Below, one piece after another: positions 49,688-57,799 of a DNA stretch of 64,000 nt. The notes under the pieces are model-generated. The model had not been told where the DNA came from. It worked only from the letters and a program-made list of their open reading frames with translations, and did not search any database. Within the stretch, counting starts at the first letter, position 1. The number at the start of each line of letters is the position of its first letter. Source of the stretch: CAG-177 sp003514385. Its GTDB lineage: Bacteria; Bacillota; Clostridia; Oscillospirales; Acutalibacteraceae. The position numbers and the translations under genes were made by a program. Location: the NCBI GenBank assembly GCA_051920445.1, contig JBPPLN010000001.1, positions 1,364,001-1,428,000 of the forward strand, given 5' to 3'.

Positions 49688-50464
49688 TTGGGAAAGGTAA
49701 TTGCAATAGTCAACCAGAAAGGCGGCGTCGGCAAGACGACCTCGGCGGTCAACCTCGCGGCGGCCGTCGGCGACAAGGGGTATAAAGTCCTCCTCGCGGA
49801 CATCGACCCGCAGGGCAACGCGACGAGCGGACTCGGCATCAACAAGCGCGCGCTCGAGCAGTCGGCATATGATGTGATGATAAACTCCGTCCCCGCAAAG
49901 GATGTTATCCTCGAGAGCGAGTATGAGAACGTTTGGGTTCTGCCGTCGAACATGGCTCTCGCTGGCGCGGAGCTTGAGCTCGTGGATATGGATCGCCGCG
50001 AGAGCAGACTCAAGACTGCGCTCGCACCCGTCAAGGCGGATTTTGATTTTATCTTCTTTGACTGCCCGCCCTCGCTCGGACTCATAACCCTTAACGCCCT
50101 GTGCGCTTCGGACACAGTCATGGTGCCGATCCAGTGCGAGTACTATGCACTCGAAGGTCTGTCGCAGCTGATGTCTACCGTCAGGCAGGTCAAGCGCCTC
50201 TATAACCCGATGATAGAGATCGAGGGAGTTCTGCTCACGATGTACGACGGCAGACTCAATCTCACCCAGCAGGTCGTTGACGAAGTCAAACGCTTCTTCC
50301 CCAGAAAGGTCTATTCCTCGGTCATTCCGCGAAATGTCAGACTCTCCGAGGCTCCGAGCTTCGGTCAGCCGGTCATGTACTATGACAGAAGCTCAAAGGG
50401 AACGAGCGCATATAACGACTTTGCGGACGAGTTCCTGAGAATGAACGGAAAGAAAAGCAACTGA
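49688..50464 (+). CDS. parA: Chromosome partitioning ATPase ParA (Soj)
   Basis: 258 residues from TTG 49688, 8 bases after AAAGGAGA; earlier in-frame ATG 49616 overlaps the promoter. The deviant Walker A QKGGVGKTTSAVNLA and FIFFDCPPSLGLITLNAL (Walker B) are intact, and it ends SSKGTSAYNDFADEFLRMNG. With ParB and parS it separates replicated origins and can act on DnaA. Confidence 0.96.
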   Translation: MGKVIAIVNQKGGVGKTTSAVNLAAAVGDKGYKVLLADIDPQGNATSGLGINKRALEQSAYDVMINSVPAKDVILESEYENVWVLPSNMALAGAELELVDMDRRESRLKTALAPVKADFDFIFFDCPPSLGLITLNALCASDTVMVPIQCEYYALEGLSQLMSTVRQVKRLYNPMIEIEGVLLTMYDGRLNLTQQVVDEVKRFFPRKVYSSVIPRNVRLSEAPSFGQPVMYYDRSSKGTSAYNDFADEFLRMNGKKSN

Positions 50465-50483
50465 GCCGAAAGGGGAAATATAA

Positions 50484-51353
50484 ATGGCAGCAAAAAAAGG
50501 CGGACTCGGCCGCGGGCTTGACGCTCTGTTTGCCGACAACTCCATTGAAGAGATAGCCTCGACCAGCGCGGTCAAGCTCAAGATAATGGACATCGAGCCC
50601 AACCGCGACCAGCCGAGAAAAATATTTGACGAGGATGCGCTCGCCGAGCTTGCGGACAGCATAGCGAAACACGGCGTCATTCAGCCGCTTCTCGTGCGCC
50701 CGATGCCGGACGGCAGCTATCAGCTCGTCGCCGGCGAACGCCGCTGGCGCGCATCGCGTATGGCGGGTCTGACCGAAGTCCCCGTTGTTATAAAAGAGCT
50801 CAGCGACGACGAGGCAATGGCTCTCGCTCTTATAGAAAACCTCCAGCGCGAGGACCTCAACGCGATTGAAGAGGCGCAGGGCATAAAGGCGCTCATGGAC
50901 ACCCTCTCGCTGACTCAGGACGAGGCGGCGGAGCGCGTCGGCAAATCCCGTCCCGCAGTGGCTAATGCGCTGAGACTTCTCAAGCTCCCGGACAGTGTTA
51001 TTGCGCTCGTCTCGGACGGCAAGCTCTCGCCAGGTCACGCACGCGCCCTGCTCGGTTTCAAAGATGAGCAGGATATCATCGAGACGGCGGATTTGATTAT
51101 AGAAAAAGGGCTGACCGTCCGCGATGTTGAAAAATTAGTCAAAAAGAGAAATAAAGAGCCCAAGGCGGAGAAGCCAGCCGCTCGCCGCGCGAGCTACTAT
51201 GACGAAGTTGAACTCGCTCTGACCGATTTCCTCGGAAGAAAAGTCAAGGTCGGCACGAAGCCTGGCAAGGAGAGCGGAGTGCTCGAGATAGATTTCTTCG
51301 ACAAAGACGATCTGACCCGTCTGGCAGATGCGCTCAAGAGCCTCGGCGACTAA
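50484..51353 (+). CDS. parB: Chromosome partitioning protein ParB (Spo0J)
   Basis: 289 residues. It begins KKGGLGRGLDALFADNS, with NRDQPRKIFDEDALAELADS and VAGERRWRASRMAG (CTP-binding), then ENLQREDLNAIEEAQGIKAL and the helix-turn-helix ERVGKSRPAVANALRLLKLP. The C-terminal dimerisation domain ends LTRLADALKSLGD. It binds the parS sites at 47.4 and 49.6 kb. Nineteen bases separate it from parA. Confidence 0.97.
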   Translation: MAAKKGGLGRGLDALFADNSIEEIASTSAVKLKIMDIEPNRDQPRKIFDEDALAELADSIAKHGVIQPLLVRPMPDGSYQLVAGERRWRASRMAGLTEVPVVIKELSDDEAMALALIENLQREDLNAIEEAQGIKALMDTLSLTQDEAAERVGKSRPAVANALRLLKLPDSVIALVSDGKLSPGHARALLGFKDEQDIIETADLIIEKGLTVRDVEKLVKKRNKEPKAEKPAARRASYYDEVELALTDFLGRKVKVGTKPGKESGVLEIDFFDKDDLTRLADALKSLGD

Positions 51354-51425
51354 ATGCGAATTCCCTCCGCTCATGCGGGGGGATATCTTTTGCCTGCGGG
51401 CATAAATCTGTGTTGAGGTGATTGC

Positions 51426-52364
51426 ATGACAGAGGTTCTGATAACGGCGCCGTGCAGTGATGAAATAAAGCTGCGGCTCGAAGAATTCAAAAACAGCTGT
51501 ATATTTTCTTTTGGAGACAGAAAAAACGATATTGGCAGCGCCGAAGTGGTTATCGGCGAGCCGCGTACGGAGAGAATAAGAGAGGCGAAGAACCTGAAAT
51601 TCATCCAGATGACCTGGGCGGGCGCGGATATATACACGCGCGGCGGATTCCCGCAGGGGATAAAAATAGCGAATGCGTCCGGTGCGTTCGGCTCGGTCAT
51701 CGCCGAATATGTTATCGGCGCGATTCTCTGCGTCTACAGGCGTTTCCCGGAATATATCGAAAATCAGAAGGTGTGCATCTGGCGCGATGCCGGAGCCGAG
51801 CGGACGATTGAAGGCAAAACGGCTCTTATTTTAGGCACTGGCGACATCGGCTCGAATATCGCAAAGCGGCTCTCGGCGTTCGGGACAAAAAATATCGGCA
51901 TCCGCAGAACGGGCGAGCCTGCGCAATATTTTGATGAGATGCACACGCTGTCGGATATAGATTCTCTTCTGCCGCGTGCGGATTTAGTCATCGGCTGCTT
52001 GCCGAACACGAAAGAGACGGGGCATATATTAAATTATGACCGCCTCTGCTTGATGAAGAGCGACGCGCTATTTATAAATGTCGGACGCGGGAGTCTAATT
52101 GACACGGACGCGCTCATTCGCGCGCTCGAAGAGCGGCGCATTGCGGGCGCGATTCTCGATGTGCTCGAAAAAGAGCCGCTCGCGACGGACTCACCGCTGT
52201 GGAAAATGCCGAATGTGCTGATAACGCCGCACATATCAGGGCGCGGCTTCGGTCACGATCCGGCGACCGAGAGAAAAATATGGGACCTCTGTCTCGAAAA
52301 TCTCCGCCGCTACCTCTCGGGCGAGGGCATAATCAATGAAATAGATTTCGCCCGAGGCTACTGA
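51426..52364 (+). CDS. D-2-hydroxyacid dehydrogenase family protein
   Basis: 312 residues. NAD-binding GTGDIGSNIAKRLSAFGTKN, the catalytic region NVGRGSLIDTDALIRALEER, and ITPHISGRG with its histidine are present. The position where NAD-preferring members have an aspartate reads IGIRRTG, so NADP preference is possible. It is related to the gene at 1076-1969 but clearly divergent. Preceded by GAGGTG. Substrate unknown. Confidence 0.85.
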   Translation: MTEVLITAPCSDEIKLRLEEFKNSCIFSFGDRKNDIGSAEVVIGEPRTERIREAKNLKFIQMTWAGADIYTRGGFPQGIKIANASGAFGSVIAEYVIGAILCVYRRFPEYIENQKVCIWRDAGAERTIEGKTALILGTGDIGSNIAKRLSAFGTKNIGIRRTGEPAQYFDEMHTLSDIDSLLPRADLVIGCLPNTKETGHILNYDRLCLMKSDALFINVGRGSLIDTDALIRALEERRIAGAILDVLEKEPLATDSPLWKMPNVLITPHISGRGFGHDPATERKIWDLCLENLRRYLSGEGIINEIDFARGY

Positions 52365-52397
52365 AAGAGAACACGCCCCGTGGTTTCGGAAGAACAG

Positions 52398-52431
52398 AAT
52401 CCTGTCCGCGGCGTTGTCGGGCAGGATTTTT
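52398..52431 (+). terminator. Terminator after the second hydroxyacid dehydrogenase
   Basis: AATCCTGTCC and GGGCAGGATT pair (one G-U) around an 11-base loop, followed by TTTA. Confidence 0.8.
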
Positions 52432-52606
52432 ATGTGCGGTGCGGGAAAGAGGTGGACAAATCGGAAGATACAGCGCAGCTGCAAGAGGTATACCGCAAGG
52501 GGTGAACTTTGTTCGGCCACAGAAAATACAGAGGCTGATGTATATTTAACTGTGTAGGGGAAATATTATCCGCCTGCGGTTTATGCGGGGTTTTGTGGCG
52601 ATTCAT

Positions 52607-52656
52607 TTTGTAGGGTGCGGCGACTCGACGCACCGCTGCCGCCGCAGGCGGCACAG
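52607..52656. repeat. Family A intergenic repeat (most complete copy)
   Basis: TTTTGTAGGGTGCGGCGACT followed by CGACGCACCGCTGCCGCCGC and AGGCGGCAC forms two hairpins: GGTGCG/CGCACC and TGCCGCC-GCA-GGCGGCA. Another small palindrome, GGGTCG/CGACCC, lies near 52739-52759. Together with two terminators these account for the 551-base gap 52365-52915. Confidence 0.75.
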
Positions 52657-52847
52657 GGGGCAAGCCTCAAGCGGAAAACGTATTTATTACACGACACGGA
52701 TGAATAAATTGATTTTCGGTGCCGTTGGCGCGGCAAAGGGTCGTCGAGTCTCCGACCCCTATAAAAGGACATCTAAAAAAGCAAGGAAAAATCGGCAACT
52801 CCGGACAACAACCCTAAATCTCCGCTTCGCCGTGCCATATACACAAA

Positions 52848-52881
52848 AATCCTACCCAAGGGATTTTCCTCGGGTAGGATT
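52848..52881 (-). terminator. Terminator of the metallophosphoesterase operon
   Basis: AATCCTACCC and GGGTAGGATT pair perfectly over 10 bp; on the minus strand TTTTTG follows. Confidence 0.88.
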
Positions 52882-52915
52882 GCTTTTTTATGCTTATAAG
52901 CCTGCGGGCGTTATA

Positions 52916-54196
52916 TTAAAGATGAGTCGATGCCTCGGTAACATCCTGCATCGTGACCTGCTCTTTTTCGTACTGGCTCTGATACTTTTCCTGATAGTAG
53001 TTCTCCGCCTTGCAGTCGAAAGTGCCGTCGGGCGAGACAGTGATTATCGTGCAGCCGCGCTGGGAACCGCGCTTGTTGATTCCCGAATAGGCGAGGTAGT
53101 CGATGCTGTATCCGTAGGTCATGCGGATGCCTTTATAATAAATCGAGAAGTTGTTGTCGTGGTCGTGACCGAAGAAGAGTCCCTTTGTCGAGCCGAGCTC
53201 CTGCATCGTCTCGAACAGATCGTCTTCGCCCATGCCGCAGTAGATTATCTTTTTGCCCTCACCGGCCTTGCCGTAGACATACTTGACATTTTCCGTGTCC
53301 TTGAAGCCGTTTGCCATGTATTCGTACCATGCGTCGCGCTGTTCGGTCAGCGGAATGTGAAAGAACGCAAGGGACTTGACATCCGAATTCTCGGGCAGAC
53401 CCAGCTCCTTGAGACGCTCGTTGTTCTGCTTGTTCATGAGATTTACGTTGTCTCTGTACCACTGAACCTGGTTCTCATGGATGTTGTCGTATTTCCACAT
53501 CATGCCAAGGAAGTCGCCGTCAGTGTACGAGTGGCTGTCGAATATGTAGAGCGACTGGGTGAGGATGCCCTTGGAGTTCTTTACGTTTATGACCTGGTTG
53601 CCGTAGCCGTCAACATCGTCGGGACCCTTCTGGAACAGGCAGTATTTGAAGCCGGAGTTGCCGTAGAAGTCCGAAATCTGCTCGCGGGAGTAGTAGCTGT
53701 AAGCCTCGGTGTCGTGGTTGCCGAAGGCGACCGTCCAGTAGACCCCGAGATGCTCCATGAGAGCCGCTATTTCTTTGGCGGGCAGCTTGTTGTTGAATGT
53801 CGCCGCCTTGAAGAAAACGGGGAACGCCATGTCGCCCGTTATAATAACGAGGTCGGGCTTCTCTGCCTGGATCATCGTGGCGACTGCGTTTATCGCCTGC
53901 GAGTCCTTCTTTAGCGAGAGCCAGCCGCCACCGAGATGTATGTCGGTCAGCTGCATAATCTTGAAATCGCGGTCGGTCGTGAACGTCCAGTAGCCGTTCT
54001 CGTCCTTCTCGGGCACAAGCTGATTCTCAATGACCACCGGGTCATAGCTCTCGGCGCGCTTGATGTTCGCCTTGTCGCCGATAATCGTTATCATAACGAC
54101 GGTAATAACAAACAGCGCGAAAACGCCGAGAATAGAGCCTGTGATAATCAGCGCTCTCTTTTTCTTCTTCGGGTCTTTCTTCTTTTTCTCTTTCAT
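52916..54196 (-). CDS. Membrane-anchored metallophosphoesterase (calcineurin-like)
   Basis: 426 residues from ATG 54196, placed 6 bases after AAAGGAG (the ATG at 54211 lies before that site). A very lysine-rich N-terminus is followed by one transmembrane helix (about residues 16-38). The outward-facing phosphoesterase domain has IMQLTDIHLGGG, VIITGDMAF, FGNHDTE, FFHIPL and FFGHDHDNNF, the full set of dimetal ligands. It probably hydrolyses a phosphodiester or monoester outside the membrane; the substrate is unknown. Confidence 0.9.
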   Translation of the reverse strand: MKEKKKKDPKKKKRALIITGSILGVFALFVITVVMITIIGDKANIKRAESYDPVVIENQLVPEKDENGYWTFTTDRDFKIMQLTDIHLGGGWLSLKKDSQAINAVATMIQAEKPDLVIITGDMAFPVFFKAATFNNKLPAKEIAALMEHLGVYWTVAFGNHDTEAYSYYSREQISDFYGNSGFKYCLFQKGPDDVDGYGNQVINVKNSKGILTQSLYIFDSHSYTDGDFLGMMWKYDNIHENQVQWYRDNVNLMNKQNNERLKELGLPENSDVKSLAFFHIPLTEQRDAWYEYMANGFKDTENVKYVYGKAGEGKKIIYCGMGEDDLFETMQELGSTKGLFFGHDHDNNFSIYYKGIRMTYGYSIDYLAYSGINKRGSQRGCTIITVSPDGTFDCKAENYYQEKYQSQYEKEQVTMQDVTEASTHL

Positions 54197-54217
54197 TTTT
54201 GCTCCTTTCATGACTCT

Positions 54218-55048
54218 TCAGATTTTCAATATGTGCAACGTCACGCCTTTTTCTTTGCAGGCGCTGACAAGTTTTTGAGTTATTTCATTTTCGTCTGTAT
54301 TTTCCGGGAATTTGGGCTTTGCAAACGCTTCAATTTCCGTCCCCGTGCGGCGGTAGGTGATGTAATCGACCGCAACGCCGAGGGAGTCAAATGTTTCAGA
54401 TATCTCTTCGCGTTTGCCGCTGCCGACGAAGTCGAGCATCACAGCACCCGATTTTTTCGCGAGCTTCACTGCCGAGGTTATCAGCACCGCGCTGATAACA
54501 AGCCCGAACACCGCGTCGACCGCGAACTCGACATACTGCGAGACGGTGAGACTCATGACCGTGGCGAGGGTTATGAAGCAGTCGAGAATGCTGTCCGCCG
54601 CCATGACTTTTATTATCGGCGAGCCGGTGATTCGGTAGACCCCGCGATAGGCGAAGAACATGACGAACTTCACTGCGACCGTGACTATCAGCATCACGAG
54701 ATAGCGCGTCAGATAAGATATCGGCGTCGGATAGAACAGCCGCTCGAGCGAATTATATGCGAAATACAGCCCCGTGAGAAGTATTATCACAGACATGACG
54801 AACGAAAAGAACTGCTCCGCTTTTTTAATTATCGCGTGCGTGCCCTCGCTCGATGAGCTGAGCAGTGCGGCGAAGCAGATGAACGCCGCAAGCCCCGAGA
54901 GGCTGTCGAACATATTGTTCACGGCGTCCGAATATATGCTGATGCTGTTCGCGCACAGACCAACATAGAGCTTGACCGAAAACAGCGCGACATTCAGCGC
55001 GAACGCCGCCGCGCAGGTTATAACTGTTATCTTGTCATTTTTCTTCAT
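54218..55048 (-). CDS. Cation diffusion facilitator family protein with atypical metal site
   Basis: 276 residues with six hydrophobic helices and a C-terminal cytosolic domain (VAVDYITYRRTGTEIEAFAK) typical of CDF transporters. In helix 2 the usual DAxHSxxD reads SDAVNNMFD, with asparagine at the histidine position. In helix 5 the motif reads AADSILDCFIT, without histidine. So metal choice may differ from Zn2+ or Fe2+, or transport may be impaired. It is 21 bases upstream of the metallophosphoesterase on the same strand. Confidence 0.8.
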   Translation of the reverse strand: MKKNDKITVITCAAAFALNVALFSVKLYVGLCANSISIYSDAVNNMFDSLSGLAAFICFAALLSSSSEGTHAIIKKAEQFFSFVMSVIILLTGLYFAYNSLERLFYPTPISYLTRYLVMLIVTVAVKFVMFFAYRGVYRITGSPIIKVMAADSILDCFITLATVMSLTVSQYVEFAVDAVFGLVISAVLITSAVKLAKKSGAVMLDFVGSGKREEISETFDSLGVAVDYITYRRTGTEIEAFAKPKFPENTDENEITQKLVSACKEKGVTLHILKI

Positions 55049-55069
55049 AGCTTCACCCGAAAGCGCGTT

Positions 55070-55513
55070 TTACAGCGCGAGCTTTACTACCGCTTTCTTC
55101 ACTTTTCCGCCGCTGCGGATGCAGGGCTTGTGCGCGTCGCCGGGAAACAGAATAAGAAATTCGCCCGCCGAGAGAGTTACTCTCATGTGCTCGTCCCCGC
55201 TGTAAAATGCTATGTCGCCGCCCTTTGAATATTCCTCGCTCTCTTCCTTGAGCGAGCCGAGCGGCGCCCAGTCGATGCGCTCTTCGCCCTCGAGAACCGC
55301 CTGAAGATCGGCGTACTTTCTATGCGCCTCAAAGCGCATATCGCTGTTAAATTCCTTTGGCTCATAGCTCGACACGTTTGCGAATATTTTTTCGCCGTCT
55401 ATCTCGTAGTGTCCGTCGGCAATATTCTCTCCGGCGAGGAACTCCGCCGCCTTGTCGAGCCCCGGCAGGCAGGAAAAATAGAGCGGAAGATTCTCGAATT
55501 TGTCAATAATCAT
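55070..55513 (-). CDS. YhcH/YjgK/YiaL family protein
   Basis: 147 residues. The family features are the start MIIDKFENLPLYFSCLPGLD, FEAHRKYADLQAVLEGEERI and the C-terminal FLILFPGDAHKPCI, which carry conserved cupin-like metal ligands. Members act in sialic-acid or other sugar metabolism as anomerases or hydrolases, or as YbeD-like accessories; the role here is unknown. It is 21 bases before the CDF gene and may be co-transcribed. Confidence 0.85.
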   Translation of the reverse strand: MIIDKFENLPLYFSCLPGLDKAAEFLAGENIADGHYEIDGEKIFANVSSYEPKEFNSDMRFEAHRKYADLQAVLEGEERIDWAPLGSLKEESEEYSKGGDIAFYSGDEHMRVTLSAGEFLILFPGDAHKPCIRSGGKVKKAVVKLAL

Positions 55514-55633
55514 AGTGATGCCTCTTTTTGTATGTTGTTTTACAGCACGATACTAATTCTATTGTAAAATCTGTGTAAAATATACCGCACACCCATTTTA
55601 CACGAGTGCGCGGCATCAGTCAACAGAAAATGG

Positions 55634-55789
55634 CTATTTGGAAAGATTTTCGAGCCTTTTTGCGACAAGCTCGAGCTCGTCTTTGCTGTTTATTTCGAGA
55701 TCGCTCTCGATTATCTTGTTGCGCACTTCAACCGGCAGCGCGTCGAAGCATTCGCGTATCTCGCGGTTTTCAATAAAGAATTTTCCCAT
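55634..55789 (-). CDS. Small protein of 51 residues
   Basis: ATG 55789 follows AAGGAGG at good spacing. The product is acidic and helical (MGKFFIENREIRECFDALPV ... ELVAKRLENLSK). The frame continues upstream without a plausible start. It resembles small Firmicutes proteins of unknown role. It diverges from luxS. Confidence 0.65.
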   Translation of the reverse strand: MGKFFIENREIRECFDALPVEVRNKIIESDLEINSKDELELVAKRLENLSK

Positions 55790-55842
55790 TTTATAAAAGC
55801 CTCCTTCAATTCTATTTTTGCTCCGCCGCGCGCCGATATTCA

Positions 55843-55871
55843 TTGAAACCGCGCCCGGCGTGTGGTATAAT
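55843..55871 (+). promoter_or_regulatory. Promoter of luxS-mtnN
   Basis: TTGAAA (55843-55848) and TATAAT (55866-55871) are 17 bases apart, with TG at 55863-55864. Confidence 0.82.
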
Positions 55872-55900
55872 TCATCTGTCAGAAAACAGGAGGGTATTTT

Positions 55901-56356
55901 ATGCAGAGAATAACCAGCTTTTCGGTCGATCACGACTATATAGTCCCGGGGATGTACATCTCGCGCATCGACGGCGATATCACGACATACGATCTGCGCA
56001 CCCGCAAGCCGAACTGCGGCGATTATATGGATAACATCACGATGCACTCCATGGAGCATATGCTCGCGACGTTCCTGCGCAACTCAGACGCGGCGGAGGA
56101 TGTCATATACTTCGGCCCCATGGGCTGCCGCACGGGATTTTATCTGCTCATGCGCTCGCAGAACCATGAGCGCGCGCTCGAAAAAGTCAAAGAGGCGCTG
56201 AGAAAGACTATTGACGCACCGGAGATGTTCGGTGCATCGCGCAAGGAGTGCGGCAACTATAAAGAGCTCAGCATCGAGGCGGCGCACAAAGAGGCGGCAC
56301 GTTATCTCAAAGAACTCGAGAGCCGCGAGCAGGATTTCAAATATCCCACGGAGTAA
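55901..56356 (+). CDS. luxS: S-ribosylhomocysteine lyase LuxS
   Basis: 151 residues. The zinc site H49-xx-E52-H53 (MHSMEHMLATFLRN), catalytic-type C76 in GPMGCRTGF and the zinc ligand C117 in SRKECGNY match the family. It cleaves S-ribosylhomocysteine to homocysteine and the AI-2 precursor DPD. It is followed after 13 bases by mtnN, giving the complete two-step Pfs-LuxS route of the activated methyl cycle. Confidence 0.96.
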   Translation: MQRITSFSVDHDYIVPGMYISRIDGDITTYDLRTRKPNCGDYMDNITMHSMEHMLATFLRNSDAAEDVIYFGPMGCRTGFYLLMRSQNHERALEKVKEALRKTIDAPEMFGASRKECGNYKELSIEAAHKEAARYLKELESREQDFKYPTE

Positions 56357-56369
56357 AAAGGAGACAGCC

Positions 56370-57062
56370 ATGACCGGAATAATCGGAGCGATGAAAATCG
56401 AAATAGAGGCGCTCAACGCGCAGATGGAGAACAGGCAGACAAGGACAGTCAGCGGCATCGAGTTCACGAGCGGCACGCTCTGCGGGCGCGAAGTAGTGAC
56501 CGCCGTTTGCGGAATAGGCAAAGTATTTGCGGCGATGTGCGCCCAGACGATGATCCTGCTCTATTCACCGGATAGGATAATAAACACGGGCGTTGCCGGA
56601 AGCCTGAGCACGAAGCTCAATATCGGCGATATCGCGGTCAGCGACTTCGTTGTCGAGCACGATATGGACACGAGTCCGCTCGGCGACCCGGTCGGCATGA
56701 TATCGGGCATAAATATAGTTGATATCCCCGCCGACGGCGAGCTTGCCGATAAAATCTGCGCCGCAGCCGATGGAGTCGGCGGCATCAGATGCGTCAAGGG
56801 CAAAATTGCCTCGGGCGACTGTTTCGTCAACAGCGCGGAGAAGAAGAAATATATCTCCGAAACTTTCGGCGCGATAGCCTGCGAAATGGAGGGCGCGGCG
56901 ATAGGTCATGTGTGCTATGTGAACAAAGTTCCGTTCTGCGTTATCCGCGCGATATCCGACGCGGCGGACGGCTCATCGCACATGGATTATTCAAAATTCA
57001 CCGCCCTTGCCGCGAAGAATTCGGCGGCGGTCATGACAGAACTGCTCAGGAGCGGAAAATAA
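56370..57062 (+). CDS. mtnN: 5'-methylthioadenosine/S-adenosylhomocysteine nucleosidase
   Basis: 230 residues from ATG 56370 behind AAAAGGAG. The start IIGAMKIEIEALNAQM, ITGVAGSL-type motif (INTGVAGSLS), ASGDCFVNS, catalytic CEMEGAAIGHVC and ISDAAD are present. It removes adenine from SAH and MTA, supplying the substrate of LuxS. No hairpin terminator follows before the tRNA promoter. Confidence 0.96.
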   Translation: MTGIIGAMKIEIEALNAQMENRQTRTVSGIEFTSGTLCGREVVTAVCGIGKVFAAMCAQTMILLYSPDRIINTGVAGSLSTKLNIGDIAVSDFVVEHDMDTSPLGDPVGMISGINIVDIPADGELADKICAAADGVGGIRCVKGKIASGDCFVNSAEKKKYISETFGAIACEMEGAAIGHVCYVNKVPFCVIRAISDAADGSSHMDYSKFTALAAKNSAAVMTELLRSGK

Positions 57063-57093
57063 ACGATTTTTTCGATTTTTTTTGATTTAGGGC

Positions 57094-57136
57094 TTGACTC
57101 AACGCTCGATTTGTGATATATTATTCGAGCGTTGAG
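57094..57136 (+). promoter_or_regulatory. tRNA promoter inside a perfect inverted repeat
   Basis: TTGACT (57094-57099) and TATATT (57117-57122) are 17 bases apart, just upstream of tRNA-Thr. CTCAACGCTCGA (57098-57109) and TCGAGCGTTGAG (57125-57136) are perfect 12-base arms flanking the -10, so the start of transcription falls in the second arm. Confidence 0.75.
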
Positions 57137-57138
57137 AT

Positions 57139-57214
57139 GCTGGTGTAGCTCAGCTGGTAGAGCAGCTGATTTGTAATCAGCAGGTCGGGGGTTCGAATCC
57201 GTCCACCAGCTCCA
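57139..57214 (+). tRNA. tRNA-Thr (anticodon TGT)
   Basis: Acceptor arms GCTGGTG and CACCAGC, D loop AGCTCAGCTGGTAGAGC, anticodon loop TTTGTAA in stem GCTGA/TCAGC, T arm GGTTCGAATCC and an encoded CCA end. All arms close. Confidence 0.96.
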
Positions 57215-57246
57215 GTTTTTTTCCAACCTCAACGAAAACCGAATAT

Positions 57247-57330
57247 GGGAGAGTTCCAGAGCGGTCAAATGGGGCAGACTGTAAATCTGTTGTTTCGGCT
57301 TCGGTGGTTCGAATCCACCCTCTCCCACCA
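57247..57330 (+). tRNA. tRNA-Tyr (anticodon GTA)
   Basis: Acceptor arms GGGAGAG and CTCTCCC with discriminator A and encoded CCA. The anticodon stem-loop CAGACTGTAAATCTG reads GTA, and the long variable arm is that of a class II tRNA. It lies 32 bases after tRNA-Thr in the same transcript. Confidence 0.96.
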
Positions 57331-57331
57331 G

Positions 57332-57363
57332 AAAAAGGCACTTGCGATTGCAAGTGCCTTTTT
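57332..57363 (+). terminator. Terminator of the tRNA operon
   Basis: Perfect 14-base arms AAAAAGGCACTTGC and GCAAGTGCCTTTTT around GATT. Confidence 0.93.
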
Positions 57364-57560
57364 CAGTGAAATTCGTTCCTCTGGAACGAGCGAAATATCT
57401 TCGATGTGAAATATTTGCTTCGCAAATGTGAAATATGCCTGCGGCATATAAAGGAACGAATTTTATTTCACTTGATGCGCAGCATCAATTTTCACAATTC
57501 CGAGCTTGCGCGGAATTATTTCATGTCGAGCAAAGCGAGACATTTCACTTTTTAAAGAGC
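57364..57560. repeat. Multi-hairpin repeat element after tRNA-Tyr
   Basis: At least six small hairpins lie in a row: ATTCGTTCC-TCT-GGAACGAGC; ATTTGC-TTC-GCAAAT; ATATGCC-TGC-GGCATAT; TTGATGC-GCA-GCATCAA; AATTCCG-8-CGGAATT; and ATGTC-GAGC-AAA-GCGA-GACAT. They are joined by GTGAAAT or ATTTCAC linkers, which can pair with each other. No protein is encoded. The rest of the gap to 57730 is A+T-rich with nothing recognised. Confidence 0.7.
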
Positions 57561-57730
57561 TAAAACTTGCAGAGCTTACAAATTTAATTCCGCACTTACA
57601 TGAACGCTCTATTGCAGTGTTCATGTTATTTTTTAGAAAGAGAATAGAGACAGAATTCCAATGTGTTCAATAGACAGAATGAAAGTCCGCGAGCAGGCGA
57701 GCGATTTCACTCTTCGCTTTTTATAATTTA

Positions 57731-57775
57731 CCCCCGGAGACTTCCAAAATCTCCGGGGGTTCATTTCATTTTTAG
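57731..57775 (+). terminator. Strong hairpin downstream of the FAD-dependent gene
   Basis: CCCCCGGAGA and TCTCCGGGGG pair perfectly around a 9-base loop. The plus-strand side ends in TTCATTTCATTTTT, the minus-strand side in TAAATTATAAAAA. It lies beyond the end of the minus-strand folate operon and probably terminates it. Confidence 0.7.
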
Positions 57776-57799
57776 CCGTGCTTGCTCGTTTTATCGCGT

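Noticed and set aside
44768..52663. Recurring peptide VRRVAAPYK in several small open frames
   Set aside because: It is only the translation of the family A repeat in one frame; the frames lack starts with ribosome sites and are otherwise unrelated.
52583..53914. Plus-strand open frame of 443 codons over the metallophosphoesterase
   Set aside because: It is antisense to a protein with a full set of metal-site motifs and begins in repeat DNA; its valine-rich translation is a typical shadow.
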